A stretch of 64,000 bases of DNA from Sweltsa coloradensis (Eukaryota > Arthropoda > Insecta > Plecoptera > Chloroperlidae): the NCBI GenBank assembly GCA_024449915.1, contig JAMZAV010000004.1:744001-808000 (forward strand), given 5' to 3'. Made by a program: the position numbers and the translations under genes. The notes beneath the pieces were generated by a model. The model was given only the letters and a program-made list of their open reading frames with translations. It was not told the origin of the DNA and searched no databases. Positions 1-12,127 of this stretch are shown one piece after another; within the stretch, counting starts at the first letter, position 1, and the number at the start of each line of letters is the position of its first letter.

Positions 1-3000
1 GATTTCTTTGAATTGTTTTTTTTTTAACGTTGGAACTATTAAAACTTGAATCTCACTAATATGACCTCGACATTGATAGAATTTCTTTCCAATTTCCTGA
101 AGGTAGATTATAATATTTAAATAAAAATACATTAGAGTTTTTACCAAGAACTGTAACCGCATGTTAACCTCGAGACTGCATGGAGTAATTACATCATTGG
201 CAGATATTTAAATTATGGTCGTTCTTAGATTTTATCAATGTGATTTTCAACGAATTAAATAATTTTTTATTTTCCTGAGCGTAAATCGAACAAAACCCAT
301 TAAATATAATCCATACATTTTTATTTCGTTTGTAATAGTTAAAAAAGCAGCTTTGAAAGTAAAACTTACCAGGAAACGAGATAGATTTTGATGGCAAAGC
401 AATTGTACATTCAAAAATGTTGAAGCTTGCACAATGGAAAACTATGTCATTTATTGTAAGCCAGACACAGTTTTCTACCTACAACATTGCTGTAGTCGTA
501 AATTCAAAATATGAACTTGCAACTGACATAAATACGCCATGTGAAGGCAGTACATAATAATATAATGTAACGGTCCACCTTTGCAAATAACTTGAATTAA
601 CTGGAAGGATAGACATTGAACAAAGAAAAAAAAGAAACAAATAAGATGCAGATTCTGAACGCCCAAAACTGAATTTATTATTATGCAACTCTTTCTACCT
701 GGACCAATACTTGTTTCCTATTAGTAAGGCTTTTAAATGAGAACCTATTATTCATACCACAACGCATTACTTAAAAAAAATTATCATACTTGACATTATA
801 TCGCAAATAAGATGTGAAGTACTAAGAAAAACACAACATCGTGTTGAACTGTTGATTGGTAGGTGATTCTCTTGTTCAGTATTATTTCTGATCTTTATGC
901 GGAGCAATAAGAGATTAAAGCTCATTTCGTGTATATCGTCACAATTCGACTTTTGTGTAAAGTTCGGATCCAAAATAAATCATTATGTGTGTCGTAATAC
1001 TGTAACAAATCAAACGCAATTTTAATTCACTTATTAAAAATAAATTTTAACTCTTTACATTCACTATTATGACGAACCTTCCGCCATGCCAAAAAGCAGG
1101 TCTTAAAACCAGCATCTTGTTTAATGAGTTGTTTTTGTTTTATAACAGAGTTGTTGTATGTGGTAAACTAACAATTAGACCAGCTTAATGCTTCTACACC
1201 TCATATACCTTGGGTTTACATTTCATTAAACTTTATGAGTGAGATATTAGTGCTTTAAGTGGTAAAAACATGTTTATATAAGTTGATATCTCGAATCTTT
1301 CTCACAGGTTACAAGGAGCCTAGAATGCTTAGAGATTAGACAAGGACAGTTGGTTGACGTTTAAACCTTGGGTAAGGACAATCCTTGAACCTCGTGAATA
1401 CTGCAAGCGAGTATTTGATATTCGAAAATATGTGTTGCAAATTTTAAAATATTTTGACTCTGAATACATTGATTAGATGGAAGAACCCATGAAGCAAAGC
1501 AAAGAGTTGAATTTGACTTTCCCCTCCCCTCTATTCTAAACGAATCTCGGGTATTTTGTGTATGTTTGTAGCTATCTACAGTGATCAAAGGGCAATTCCA
1601 ATTTTTATGATTTTTTTTCTGTGAATCTTATAAATCTCTGCCATGTTTTAAGTACACCACTAAATCAACACTTCTCACAAACACATATCTCACTTCTTTG
1701 CACTTTTTACGTTTTTACAACTTAAATAATGTAGAAAATGAGCTAATGACGGTTGAATAAGGTATAACTCATATTTTTCAACGTGTCTATTATTCTTGTT
1801 TGAGAAAAAGCGAAAGCAAAGCCAAGAAATGAATTTGATACAAAATTATGTTTTCTCATTTTATGAGGCGCATTTTCAAACTTCTCAAACTTAATAGTTT
1901 GACAGTTTGATGAATGATAGTTTGACAATCAACATAAAGTTTTTTGAAACAGTGGTTGATGTTCCACATACATCAAGTGTGCATGTTCAAAATACAATCC
2001 AAAATTAAAGCCTAAAAATTGACATGAGAGTTTTGGAATGACGATATTGTTGTTTTGATCAGGAAGGAGTCTACTCTAGTATGTAATAATATCGTGACCA
2101 AGGTGATATAAACAGAAGTTTCAACACAACTTCACTAACATGGTCGAACGACGGCAACAACGAAGGTCTGGGTCTAGGCTGTGTTTTGTCTGTGCCAGGA
2201 ACCGTCATGGTAGAGGGAGCACAGGGCTACTCGTGTGTGACACAGTAGTATACACAGTCCTCTCTTAGGCCTACACTTCATTCACTTTCAAGCCTAGATG
2301 TTAACACGGGAGTGTTTTTCTTCTTCGTTCTAACTAACTGATTCACGGATGTTGTCGCTTTTTAACTCCTCCTAGCATCCTAGAAAACGTGCTGGAAAAA
2401 GTGGGATTTAACAATTTTATGTCACCACTCGTGTCCAAATTACTCTCAGACCGTGTAGTTATTTTCAATTTTTTATTTTGTGTTGTTAAAAATCGATCTT
2501 GATTTAACTCTGCATCATTTTTAATTTTAATATCCGTTAAAAAGTAGAAGAATCTGATTCGGGTATTGACTTGTAAAATTAATTAATGTAATTGTAAGCA
2601 AGAGCCGAAAAAAGTATCTGTTTAAAAAGATAATTATTCTCCTTTTAACAAGATAAAAAAATGTTTCTCCCCCAATCTAGTTTATGTTTCCTCCTCCATG
2701 TTATCATTTCATACCATCCTAAATATAGCATCATCGCCTTAAAGCAATAATAAAATAAAATTTGAGATAAATAAAAACATGTCTATTACCTAGTATTTTC
2801 AGAATGAATTTCAACACTCGTCCTTCCCTAATGCCACTCGATCATAATTAAAATTTATTGTTTCTGTACAGGTATTGTTGAATCACTAAAACCTAGAATA
2901 TATTTCGTGTTTTGTAGTCCTAAAGTTAAATACTATTGTTAAATCTGTGCCAAGCGTGAGTGTTTTAGCCAGCCATATTTCGGCATCACGAAACCTATTT

Positions 3001-6000
3001 TCTCGACCTAGGCAAGTTAAAATCAGGAGGCGGGTAGTAAATTACACCACTGCAGCTAGAATCCTCATCTTCGCAATGAGATGACCGAACATTTTGATAA
3101 GTGGCCTTTTGTAGCAACTTGATAATGTATATCGTTCAGATTTCAACACTTCACTATAATAACATGGCGGCGCGTTTAGGAAATGGTGGCAGAATAACAG
3201 TCTTCATTTCAATCACGATGTTTCTCAACCATGCACGTCTATCTACTTCTTCAGTTGCTCGTTACAAGATGAAATAGAGCCGTCGCCAGTTTAGCCACTC
3301 AAGTATTACAATGCCAACGTTTGTAAAACAATCAATTAATCAATGGCGTCAGGCGCCATTTTGAATTCGAGTAGTCAATCAACAAATTCGAAATAATCGT
3401 GTTTGAACTTCTACGAAGTAAACCAGTGTGAGCACCTCTGTAGATAAAGGTTAACTAATTTGTATTTTAGAATATCATATAGCAGTACCTACAATCATAA
3501 TATCGACCTTAAAAAGTACTTGCTGGAGAAATCTTTCTATTCCCTTGTTGAATTCCTAAACCCCTCTACTTGAATTTTGATGTAGTATTTTGTAATAATA
3601 ATTGTATGTATTTGTAATTGATATCGATTAGTTTGTGTTTATAATTTATATTGTGTGAATTAGGTCAATGTATGATACGTGTACCATGTATATAATATTG
3701 GATTATTAATAAAATAAAATATATCTTAATTTGTGGTAATCATTTTAACTACGTTTTCAAACTGAATGTTGAATTTCGTCATAATTGTAAGCAAAACCGA
3801 ATTTGAATTAACGAGTTGAAATTAGTACCAATTTTATCCAATTGAATACACGTAAATTAAATAGCAAATGAAGAAAGAAAGAAAATGGTTGTAGTCCCAT
3901 AATTGATAAGTGACCAAATTGATGGCAAATCGAAATTTAAGTGAGGAATCGGATTGTGAAAGTACAAGTATTAGTGTAAACGTAAGTGTACGTGCAACTA
4001 ATTTAGTAAATAATTAGAGTTTAGAAGCAGACGACCTTTTCAATATGTCGTTTTCAAATTGAGCAGCATTTCTTGGCGCGGTAAATACGAATCGCCTCGT
4101 TTACTTTCTTTGTCGGTCGAGTATCGTATGTGTATCGTTGAGTCACTGGGATGTTCTGTAGCAACATACATGTAGATTAATCATTGGTTGGTAAGAATAA
4201 AAGTTGTGTTGTGGTGTGTCATGTATGTGGCCGGTGACCCAAATACAGTGGCAAGCAATAAGAGCTAGCGAAGGTTCGCCTGGGGGCAAGCTGTCTGCTG
4301 GTGCTTGAGATCGAGGAGCCTAGACAACACCTACACCTACAGTCGAGGTGGAGAGTTGAATGAGGGAACAGGCGGGGATATTCAGGGGCTAATATCTCAG
4401 GACGCTCAACTTCTTCTTGGGGATGTGGCTTGTGGCGTGGGACACTTTATGTCGTTTCTCGTTTTACGAAAGTAAAATTAATGGAATCACTAAAAATTTG
4501 TCCTCTTTTTTCTTTTTCGTCAACAAGAAAATTGGGATATGGAAGAAATCATTTCATATCATATATCGTATTTTTGGAAATAGTGCAGTTTGTTACAGCG
4601 GCACCCTTAAATTAACCACATGGACATATTTGCGCAGAAGAACAAGAAGCAAAAACATTTAACGACAAATTACGTAGATCATATTAAAATGAATTTGAAG
4701 GTTTAATTGTGACAGTTCACGATTGACTTTGGTCTAGCTAGGTTTCATTTTGCCAATCCGGAAAATTGAGATACTAGTTGCAATGAGCGTGGAAATTTAG
4801 AAATTTAGTCGTTCATTACGAAACAAGTTTAGAGTAGTACCTTTTCTTCAAAATCAAATTTAAAAACGAGACATGATGTGAGAGAAAATAACGGAGTAAG
4901 AAATCGTTAAAAAATAAAAATCACTGCGTTAATTGGAAATCATATTCGGGCTCACGAGAATGTATTTTTTGTATCCGATTTCAGCTGCTTGTTTACGTAT
5001 GTTTCCGCCAAACAGGTGAACGATTTCTTAAAATTAACGAAAATTTATTGTGTGATTGATTTTAAGACTGACGAGAAACTAATACATTTCTTAAACATGC
5101 AAAAAAACATTCATAATAATTAACAGACTTGGTCTTGGTAGCTCTACAGTGTGATGTCTTAGGATGCAATTATATACATAATAGGTCAAGAACTGGTTTT
5201 AATTTTTTGTATTAATTATTTAAATCAATGATTACAAAATCAAAAACTAAATCACTCCGATGACAACTCAAGTTAATTAATCGAGATTTAAGTTCCAATT
5301 CATCTTGTAAGAACATATTTTTTGTGAAGAACCAGGTTATCTCAATCTTGTAAGATGTAGAAATCGGGAACGATCGGACAACCTTACACATGATTTTAAT
5401 GCACAGGAAGTCATAATAATTAGACCTTGACCCAAAATCTCATCAAAACCTTCACGATCAATCAAGTGTCCGAAGTTCACCATCAAGACCTCCTCATATG
5501 TGACAGATACTTTGTGTAGCTTCGATGCTCTCATAATTAGATGTACAGAATGGGTGGAACCTTTCTGTTCCGTGTAGGCGTTTTTGAATGTACAAGAATG
5601 ATGTTTATTTTGCTAATGACCATCGCTGGGTTTGTGAGTCCTGCTCATCATTAAACTGATTATGTACGATAATATGCGAATGATAGGACTAATAATGCTA
5701 GATTTTTATTAATTAAACGCTCATCGATAAGGTTAATAGTACTCTACTATCTTACCGAATATTTGATAATATGCGTGATGACTAAAAATACTTTTTAAAT
5801 ACCCATACAAAACACACTAACTACATTACTACCCGGAAACAATTATAAACCCGCTAACAATACACAAACAAAAAAACATTTACACCCTTGAACATATTCA
5901 AAATTACCATATTATTCGATATCGTTTCTGTGTATATTTAATCATGTTTAGGAAACTAACTAGTATAGTGCACCTAATTTTTTCTCATAAGATAACTTTG

Positions 6001-6199
6001 TTAAGTATGTAACATCTGTAATTGAGTGACCATATAAACACTTAAGACTTTCCACGAGGCCTTAAATAACTTAAAAATAATTACTTATATAATGACGTGT
6101 ACATTTTTTGAAGTAAAATAAATGCTCGCTGTTTGGTACAAATCAGATTTTCCTTGAGTGCAAATCTTTAGGTGACTAACTGGGAAACTATATACGGTG
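1..6199. other. AT-rich noncoding DNA, no gene seen
   Basis: No open frame here looks like protein and no convincing exon was found on either strand. All open frames are short and AT-driven. Slightly more GC-rich stretches lie at about 2100-2260 and 4060-4400, but neither shows a recognisable coding or promoter pattern. A 19 bp palindrome sits at 3342-3360. By position this may be intron 2 of the aquaporin gene or intergenic DNA; the sequence does not decide. Confidence 0.6.
3342..3360. repeat. Short GC-rich palindrome
   Basis: The arms AATGGCG and CGCCATT are perfect 7 bp inverted copies around the 5 bp centre TCAGG. It stands out against AT-rich flanks. It could be a dimeric protein-binding site or chance; no neighbouring gene supports a role. 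Confidence 0.4.
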
Positions 6200-6600
6200 T
6201 TAAGGTAGTTGTCCAAGGGCTGTTTCAGAGGATTCAACTCCAGCAATTACAAAAGTGACAAGATAACTATGCACAAAACTTTCAAGTTATTATTGCTACC
6301 AGCGGTTATCGAACTCGTGGCCTCCCGAATCAGAGTTCAAAGCGTTGTGTTGGTACTTAGTGCATCCATCTCATATCCTCATAGGGTTTTCCAACTTCTC
6401 AGAACAGTAAATTAAAACTACATATTTCCTCTTGATAAACGAGTTCAGTCAGGATTGCTGGAGGCGAGTATTGAATTCGTGACCTGTCTTATCAGAGCTC
6501 AACACGTACTGAATCCTCCTCCATCGGTCAGTGGTAAAGTGCATCCATCTCATATCCTCATAGGTTTTTCCACCTTCTCAGGACAGTACTCTAACTTCCT
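6200..6600 (-). repeat. Two degraded SINE-B copies plus a direct repeat
   Basis: Two minus-oriented relics carry the tRNA-like head seen as gtggcctcccgaatcagag near 6317 and a weaker version near 6480. Each is followed by a segment beginning gtgcatccatctcatatcct, at about 6359-6413 and again at 6540-6593. The second segment is therefore a direct repeat of about 55 bp with few differences. The order head, segment, head, segment suggests a tandem duplication or two adjacent insertions of one composite unit. There is no coding content. Confidence 0.6.
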
Positions 6601-7014
6601 CTAGAATAACCTTGGTAACCTCTCCCAGTCCGGCCTATCCCTGTAACGGCATCGGTTGTTGATGATACGAGGTGTAAACCAGCCACACCAACTTACACCT
6701 TCGCGTTAGACGCAACACAACAGCCGGAAAACAATCAAGTTAAAGAATTTGTAACGTTATATTATACATGAATGCTACATACGTGCCCAGACGTTCAATA
6801 AGGGTAATGTGTTCTCGGAAACGTTTGCGTAATACAACGCACAACAATAGGTTTACTCCAGCGCAGAGGCAGGTCATATCGGCGTTACTCAATACCCGGC
6901 ACGCGGCTTTTTATAAGTCTTTGATATAGTATATGTCTGCTCCAGTATCCAGCTAAGAGATATCAGTTTCAAACTCGAAGCTTAGTTATATACCAAGTGT
7001 TTGAAACTTCTCTT

Positions 7015-7200
7015 AGAAAACCTACTCAGGGTGCAATGCATAGGTGCATCAGGTACCTAACTAGATATTTGGGAGTTTGAACAATTGTGGAGGGAATGTT
7101 CGAGGGCTCATTCGTATTATTGACTGAAAAAACCTAGGGAAACCTTTCAGTAAGGATTGATGGCGGCGGGATTAAAACATGCCTTCCCGAATCTGACATG
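7015..7200 (-). repeat. SINE-B copy
   Basis: This minus-oriented copy has the body motif gaatgttcgagggctc, the middle motif attgactgaaaaaacc and the tRNA-like remnant ggcggcgggattaaaacatg followed by ccttcccgaatctga. The order matches the better copy at 30900-31095. The B-box is decayed, so it is unlikely to be transcribed by RNA polymerase III. The NPA-like reading of the gcgggatt stretch is not an aquaporin exon. Confidence 0.65.
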
Positions 7201-7488
7201 TTACACATTAGTATAGATTTGTAAAAATGTTTTTTAAAGTTTGAAAATTCGGGCCTTAAAAATAAAAATTCGCAGTTTTTCGTTATTTACCAAAAAAAAA
7301 AACAATTTAATAATGACTTAAAAAATCCTAGTTTTAAATTATCAGTAACACACATTCAAGGACAATTAATGATTAATTTAAAAGAAAAACAAGCACATGA
7401 GAGTGAGAATCAATTTTAATTTTTAGCTCAATTTTAGCCTTCAGTTTTCAAAGTTTCTGCCAGTTTTTACCAGGATTAATTTCGTCTA

Positions 7489-7683
7489 CCCGGCACCTCC
7501 ACAAAAATTACAAAATTATGCATTGTGTAATGTCGATATTTTGATATGAAGTATTTTGAGATCACTCGCTTGCAAACGATTATTACGATCTCACAATCGC
7601 GTTTTATGACCCAAAGAACCTCCACCATATGTACCAGCCAGAATTTATTTAATTTCGACTACCTACCCGGCACCTCCACCAAA
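7489..7683 (-). repeat. GGTG element ends (two)
   Basis: Two copies of the terminal motif acccggcacctccacc lie at 7489-7503 and 7664-7683, in the same orientation. The same motif occurs at 8551, 24852, 24920, 43430, 44576, 60000 and 60361. At 60000-60376 it forms an inverted pair bounding a small element, so these are best read as ends of related non-autonomous DNA elements. The interiors here are AT-rich and not clearly alignable by eye. Confidence 0.55.
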
Positions 7684-8151
7684 ACTTTGAAAAAAACTTT
7701 GTTTGAAATTTTGTGACTTAATTCGCGTTTTAAGACATAATTGCTAATTTCGCCACTAGTTCGCGGTATCAACTAAAATATCGCGAATTGGAAATTGGTA
7801 CCATTCAACCACAATTCAGGGCATTCATGTGCAAACTGAATTTGAAGGGATTATTGCAACTTAAAAAAAATCACGAATTTTGTTCTCACCATTTTTGCAC
7901 ATCTCTGCACATGAGCCTCCACTGTGGTTCAAATATAAGTTATTTTATTCATGCCAGTCGCCATGTTTTGTATAAAACATGCAACTAACCCTGAATATAC
8001 CGAGTAGTATAAAATTTAAATAGCTAAGTAAACGAAAAGCCATACGTCATGCGTGTATTTGTTGTTGACCCACTCAGTAACAAGTGATTTCACTTAAACA
8101 CTTCGTTGCTTTATATGAATACGAAAACAGACATAAACGATCTAAGTGCAG

Positions 8152-8232
8152 GTTGACACGTGCGCTTCTGTGGTGGCGTAGTGTGAGGAGATCTATACTC
8201 TGAAGCGCCACCAGAGACGCGCAAGTGTCAAC
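8152..8232. repeat. 81 bp imperfect hairpin
   Basis: The left arm (8152-8178, beginning gttgacacgtgcgcttct) and right arm (8206-8232, ending gcgcaagtgtcaac) are inverted copies of 27 bp with about four mismatches. The loop is about 27 bp. Size and pairing resemble a precursor-microRNA hairpin or a tiny foldback element. No matching copy was noticed elsewhere in the window and the pairing stops sharply at both ends. Expression is unknown. Confidence 0.55.
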
Positions 8233-8770
8233 ACGACATGGTTCACTATATCCAGGAACCGTAATATTAAGTTTAAACTATGGTTTACTATTAGGATGTT
8301 ATACAAACGTTCAAAAATATTAAAATATCCACAATTGATTATGATCATGTTTGATTTGATTTCTTTCGTGATATTCACAACGTTATGAATTTGTATAATT
8401 ACACTAAATTTATCGAATGAAGTTCCCGTATAAACATCACTTTTGTTTCTTTGTTGTGATTGCCATCGAGCAAGGAGGATACAGAATGGTTTTGGATGAC
8501 CCTGGGTGTAAAGAGCGCTGGGCTAGCATTTGTAAGGGACATTTTTTCGTACCCTGCACCTCCACCAAAATTTTACTATACGATTTAATTTGTGTGACAA
8601 TCTGTTGTTTGAGTATAGCTTCGCTCCCTATTTTGACTTAAAATATAAACGTTGACGTCTCACTTAGGCATTCATGTCCCCATTTTTAGCACGAGAGATG
8701 TTAAAATTATCCAAGTTTCCTTATTGTTTGACTTGATCAGTTTCTATGAATACAATACACAGTTTAATTT

Positions 8771-8819
8771 GCTGTTGTTGTTGTTGTTGTTGTTGTTTGT
8801 TGTGTTGTTGTGTTGTTTT
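8771..8819 (+). repeat. TTG microsatellite
   Basis: About 49 bp of imperfect (TTG)n, first pure ttg units, then interrupted by tg-only steps. Confidence 0.9.
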
Positions 8820-8861
8820 TATTGATCGCGTCCTGCTTGATTGATCGGTCGGTCTCCAGCT

Positions 8862-8990
8862 GTATTGTTCGTTCGTCAGTGGTGTCGGCGCCTACAGATT
8901 TGGCTTGGTCGGCTTTAAATTTAATGTCCTCTCCCGCTGAAAATCAGTTCTGTGACTGAGTGGGTAGACATTATACGAATTATTTATTTT
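8862..8990 (+). repeat. SINE-C copy
   Basis: This plus copy matches the one at 30165-30300 in order: a cgttcgtcagtggtgtcgg region, a ggcttggtcggctttaaat region, a short hairpin (ctgaaaatcag facing ctgactgag-type sequence), then the near-terminal gactgagtgggtagaca and an AT-rich tail. The tail supplies the pyrimidine run of the splice-acceptor-like site at 9003. Confidence 0.7.
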
Positions 8991-9003
8991 ATTTTGCTTT
9001 CAG

Positions 9004-9143
9004 CTGGAGACGCGCCCCATGGCTCTCTTCTAACAATTTATCTACAGGTTGTTCCTTGTGACGTAGAAGAATACGCCCCACATTGGTCTCGAGTGACTGA
9101 TGGTCAATTGGTATTGCAGGTGCTCATTCAAAGGAAGATTTAG
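9004..9143 (+). CDS. Candidate exon, unknown protein
   Basis: A strong acceptor-like site (ttattttgctttcag) ends at 9003. An open frame of about 46 codons follows, ending in TAG at 9141-9143. The peptide includes DVEEYAPHWSRVTDGQLVLQ, which looks less AT-driven than its surroundings. A GT after LVLQ (GTGCTC) would be a poor donor, so if real it is more likely a last exon. No family was recognised and no upstream exon was found. The acceptor lies within a SINE-C tail, so exonisation of a repeat, or chance, is possible. Confidence 0.22.
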
Positions 9144-9648
9144 GATTTGGCTCAATCCCAGAATGTGCATCACGACTGCAGACTAAGAACTTTAGAATAT
9201 ATTCTGTTTGAACTTGTTATTAAAAGCAAACTAGGCGGTGGGTGTTTAGCTTGTGTCAATCTATATCAATTTGAGTCCGAATCATCGTATTGATCTCGAT
9301 TTAAGTTGTAAGTTGTAATCTGTTATCAATTTTGAAAATACCATTTTTTCGTGGTTAGTTCGAAAAACTTTTGTACTGTACAATTTTTATGGTGTATTGA
9401 TTCAGTCCGTGCCCTATATTAATTCAGAATCGTCTTCAAGATAATTTTTCTATCTTTCAAATCTTGATAAAATGCATATTACAAAAACTAAATTACTTTT
9501 AAAAATGAAAATTAATAGTACAATATTATTATCTCGACAGTTAAAAAATTTTAGTTGATTTTATAAAGGAAATTTTAACTAACAATTTTCATATTGCGAT
9601 TTAAATTTCATATATGAATGAGTAAACGGATTTAAAGACTAATATTGA

Positions 9649-10254
9649 TTGGATGAGCGTAGCGAGCGAACGAAATTCCATTTCACTACACTGGAGAAAA
9701 AATCCGGAATGTTTTTTTTTTTTCTTTCTTTTTTTGTATTTTGTCTGTCTGTTAACACGATTCCGGCTAAACCGATACTCCGATTGCGATGAAATTTTAT
9801 GGATGCCTTCGAAATCTCTGAACTAAGAACTGCCACCTTTTTTGAGCGCAATCGAAAAATTATTTCTCATGAAAATCGCAATTTTACGATTTTTTCGATT
9901 TTTAAAAATTTCTTCGACTTATAACTCTACATGCTTTATCCGATTGTAATGATTTTTTTCACAGAACCTTAATTTTAAGAATTAAAATTAATATATTCGT
10001 GTAAAATTTTTGTGCGCAATCGAATAATTATTTCTTATGAAAATTTCAATAGTACGAGTTTTTCCTTTTCTTAAAGTACAATTAATTTATAAAAATTAAG
10101 TTAATTTTTTATTTAATTTGATTTAATTTAAAAAAAAAATTCAACAAAGTTCTGATTTTTTCACAGAACAACAGAAAATCCGCATAACACATGGCAGCTC
10201 AATGCACCAATTACGCTCATCCAACAACGCGGCGGGACTTAAGCGTTTTCCTAG
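9649..10254 (+). mobile_element. HEL copy 1, non-autonomous Helitron-type element
   Basis: The 5' end ttggatgagcgtagcgagcg is mirrored by the subterminal tacgctcatccaa, which lies just inside the 3' end. The 3' end has a small stem (aacgc, 12 bp loop, gcgtt) and finishes cctag followed by T. The 5' end is preceded by T, so insertion between two Ts fits. A subterminal inverted repeat, a 3' hairpin and T/T insertion are features of the Helentron branch of rolling-circle elements. The interior is AT-rich with repeated modules (cgattgtaatgattttttt and similar) and no protein, so a helicase would have to come from elsewhere. Confidence 0.75.
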
Positions 10255-12016
10255 TTATTTTCATGATGGTTCGTGATTTAAGCTAGTGGCAAGCAATGCT
10301 GGCCATAGTGTTCGCAAACCGTAATAACACTACTAGTAAAAGTCTGTACGTGGGGTCAGTGCGGCCGTAGCCCGGGGCACAGCACGTCCGTGTAACCATC
10401 CGTCACTGTGTGCTATGCTGTGCTATGCTATGTGGTAGCACCGAGTATTTGAAGAACACAGACTCTAATGGACCAACTCGTAATAGAAAGGTTCGAAGAC
10501 GAAGTCGAGATTTCATGGCCACTTTTACGGATATTGTGACCCATATTTGGAGAACCGACTAGAAAAAAGTAACAGTCGCGTCAATGAGTGATGAAAATGT
10601 ATGTTTATTTAAGTGTTGCATGGTGAGCTCGTCTTTGAATGAAAGTGAATGTGTTTTAGACGAGTCTGTGTTTGTTTTTGTTGTTAGAATGAGGTATTTA
10701 TTGAATAACTGCGAAGTAAGTGACGAATTGATTTGTTTCTTTAACCGTGATATTGAAAAGTTATTTGCCGTGAGAAAAAGTTCGTCACAGTCTATGTTAG
10801 TTCGGTTGAGTTGAGACACAAAGTAAACAAGAAAATGTCAAGGTGAAACCCATAACACAAATTTAGGTTAAGACCTGAAATGATAGCTGCAAGAAAGAAA
10901 TATTATAGATCTCGTTTCAACGGATCCCAGAACAAATAAAACCGAACTGTGATATAAAGATAAAAGAGTGATTTTGTCGGACCTCAAGGCAATGGTAAAC
11001 AGTGAGTTATGAAATGACAACACTAATTTAAGTCAGGTTTGGACATCGATCACGATATGAAACCAGAATCGAGGTGTATTTCCAAATGGTAAAGCAAATA
11101 AATTTGAATATCAAAAACGTTATGATTTTTTTTTCGAACACAAATTAATTTTTACGCCTTCTTAATTGAGGTTAGGCAATGGTACCAACTGACTTTAATG
11201 TGCTCGAAATAAAAGCCAGACGAAAGAGGGGCAATTCTTTTTCTGATCTAATCTGCAGTTTTGCCCAGGGTTGAGGCGTTATTTATCATTGGAATGGTAT
11301 GAGAGGAACGTTCTTCTTCGTGGAAAAGGATCAGTTTATGTAATAGTAGCCTACTCGAGGACAAGTGTGGAAAGAACTGTTAACCTAGTCAACCAGTGCA
11401 TTTATTAGGATTAAATGTAATAAAGAACTAGATGCAGATTTAGCTTGGCCAGCGTAGATAACGATTCGAGTTTCTAACCTATCTAGTGCATGAAATGTGC
11501 CATACCGAAATGTAACTTAAGTATCAAAGTGGTTAGACTTAATTCTATGAATTGTATGACTTTTTGCCCACTCTTTTCAGGTGAAGGCCAAAGGACTTTC
11601 CATATCGTTATCATGTTTGTTTAGTTATTTATTGTAAGCTAAATCAACTTTTTGTAGATTTTGATTTAAATCAAGCGTAGTTTTGCAGAAAAACCTTTTT
11701 TTACCCTTCCCTTTTCCCCATGTTATTGAAATTAACGTCTACTATTAGTACTTTTCAGTTACAATACAAACAGATTGAAAAGTTAATGTACGAGCGCGAT
11801 ATTATATATTCTATTATGTGTTAAAATACGTAGTTTGAAAGATATTGTATTTAACCCACATTTCACTAAATCTAACATTTGATACTGGTTTTTGGAGCTA
11901 AATCAAATCAAAAATATGAAAAACAAAAATAGCTAGGCCTAGAATAAAAAAAGTTATACAAATTGCCATGGCTGCTTGCTAATATTTTATACATACACAG
12001 TAAATATTTTTTTCAG
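10255..12016. other. Noncoding stretch
   Basis: About 1.8 kb with no supported gene. A GC-richer patch lies at 10340-10440. Overlapping open frames on both strands at 10559-10819 have no recognisable features and look like chance. Another acceptor-like site (ttgcccactcttttcag, ending near 11580) opens a short frame that closes within about 20 codons. Confidence 0.5.
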
Positions 12017-12127
12017 GTGGATGCGCATGCACCCGATCCTAAGCGTTGGTCTCCTGTTTCTGAACAAGGAATCGTTTTGAAATTACTTTCGCACCTCCCA
12101 TGGGTGTTCAAGTCTCCGAAGTTCTGA
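12017..12127 (+). CDS. Candidate terminal exon, unknown protein
   Basis: A strong acceptor-like site (taaatatttttttcag) is followed directly by 36 sense codons and TGA. The peptide starts VDAHAPDPKRWSPVSEQG and continues with a hydrophobic-basic end (HLPWVFKSPKF). It is GC-richer than its flanks and has no ATG, as expected of an internal or last exon. No family was recognised. Its W-S-x-V pattern loosely resembles the candidate at 9004-9143, which could mean alternative last exons of one plus-strand gene, but that is speculation. A 149-codon minus-strand frame overlaps it and looks like chance. Confidence 0.3.
   Translation: MDAHAPDPKRWSPVSEQGIVLKLLSHLPWVFKSPKF

Noticed and set aside
7158..7180. 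First NPA loop of the aquaporin on the minus strand
   Set aside because: The Asn-Pro-Ala-like reading comes from a SINE-B head, and flanking residues do not match an aquaporin loop.
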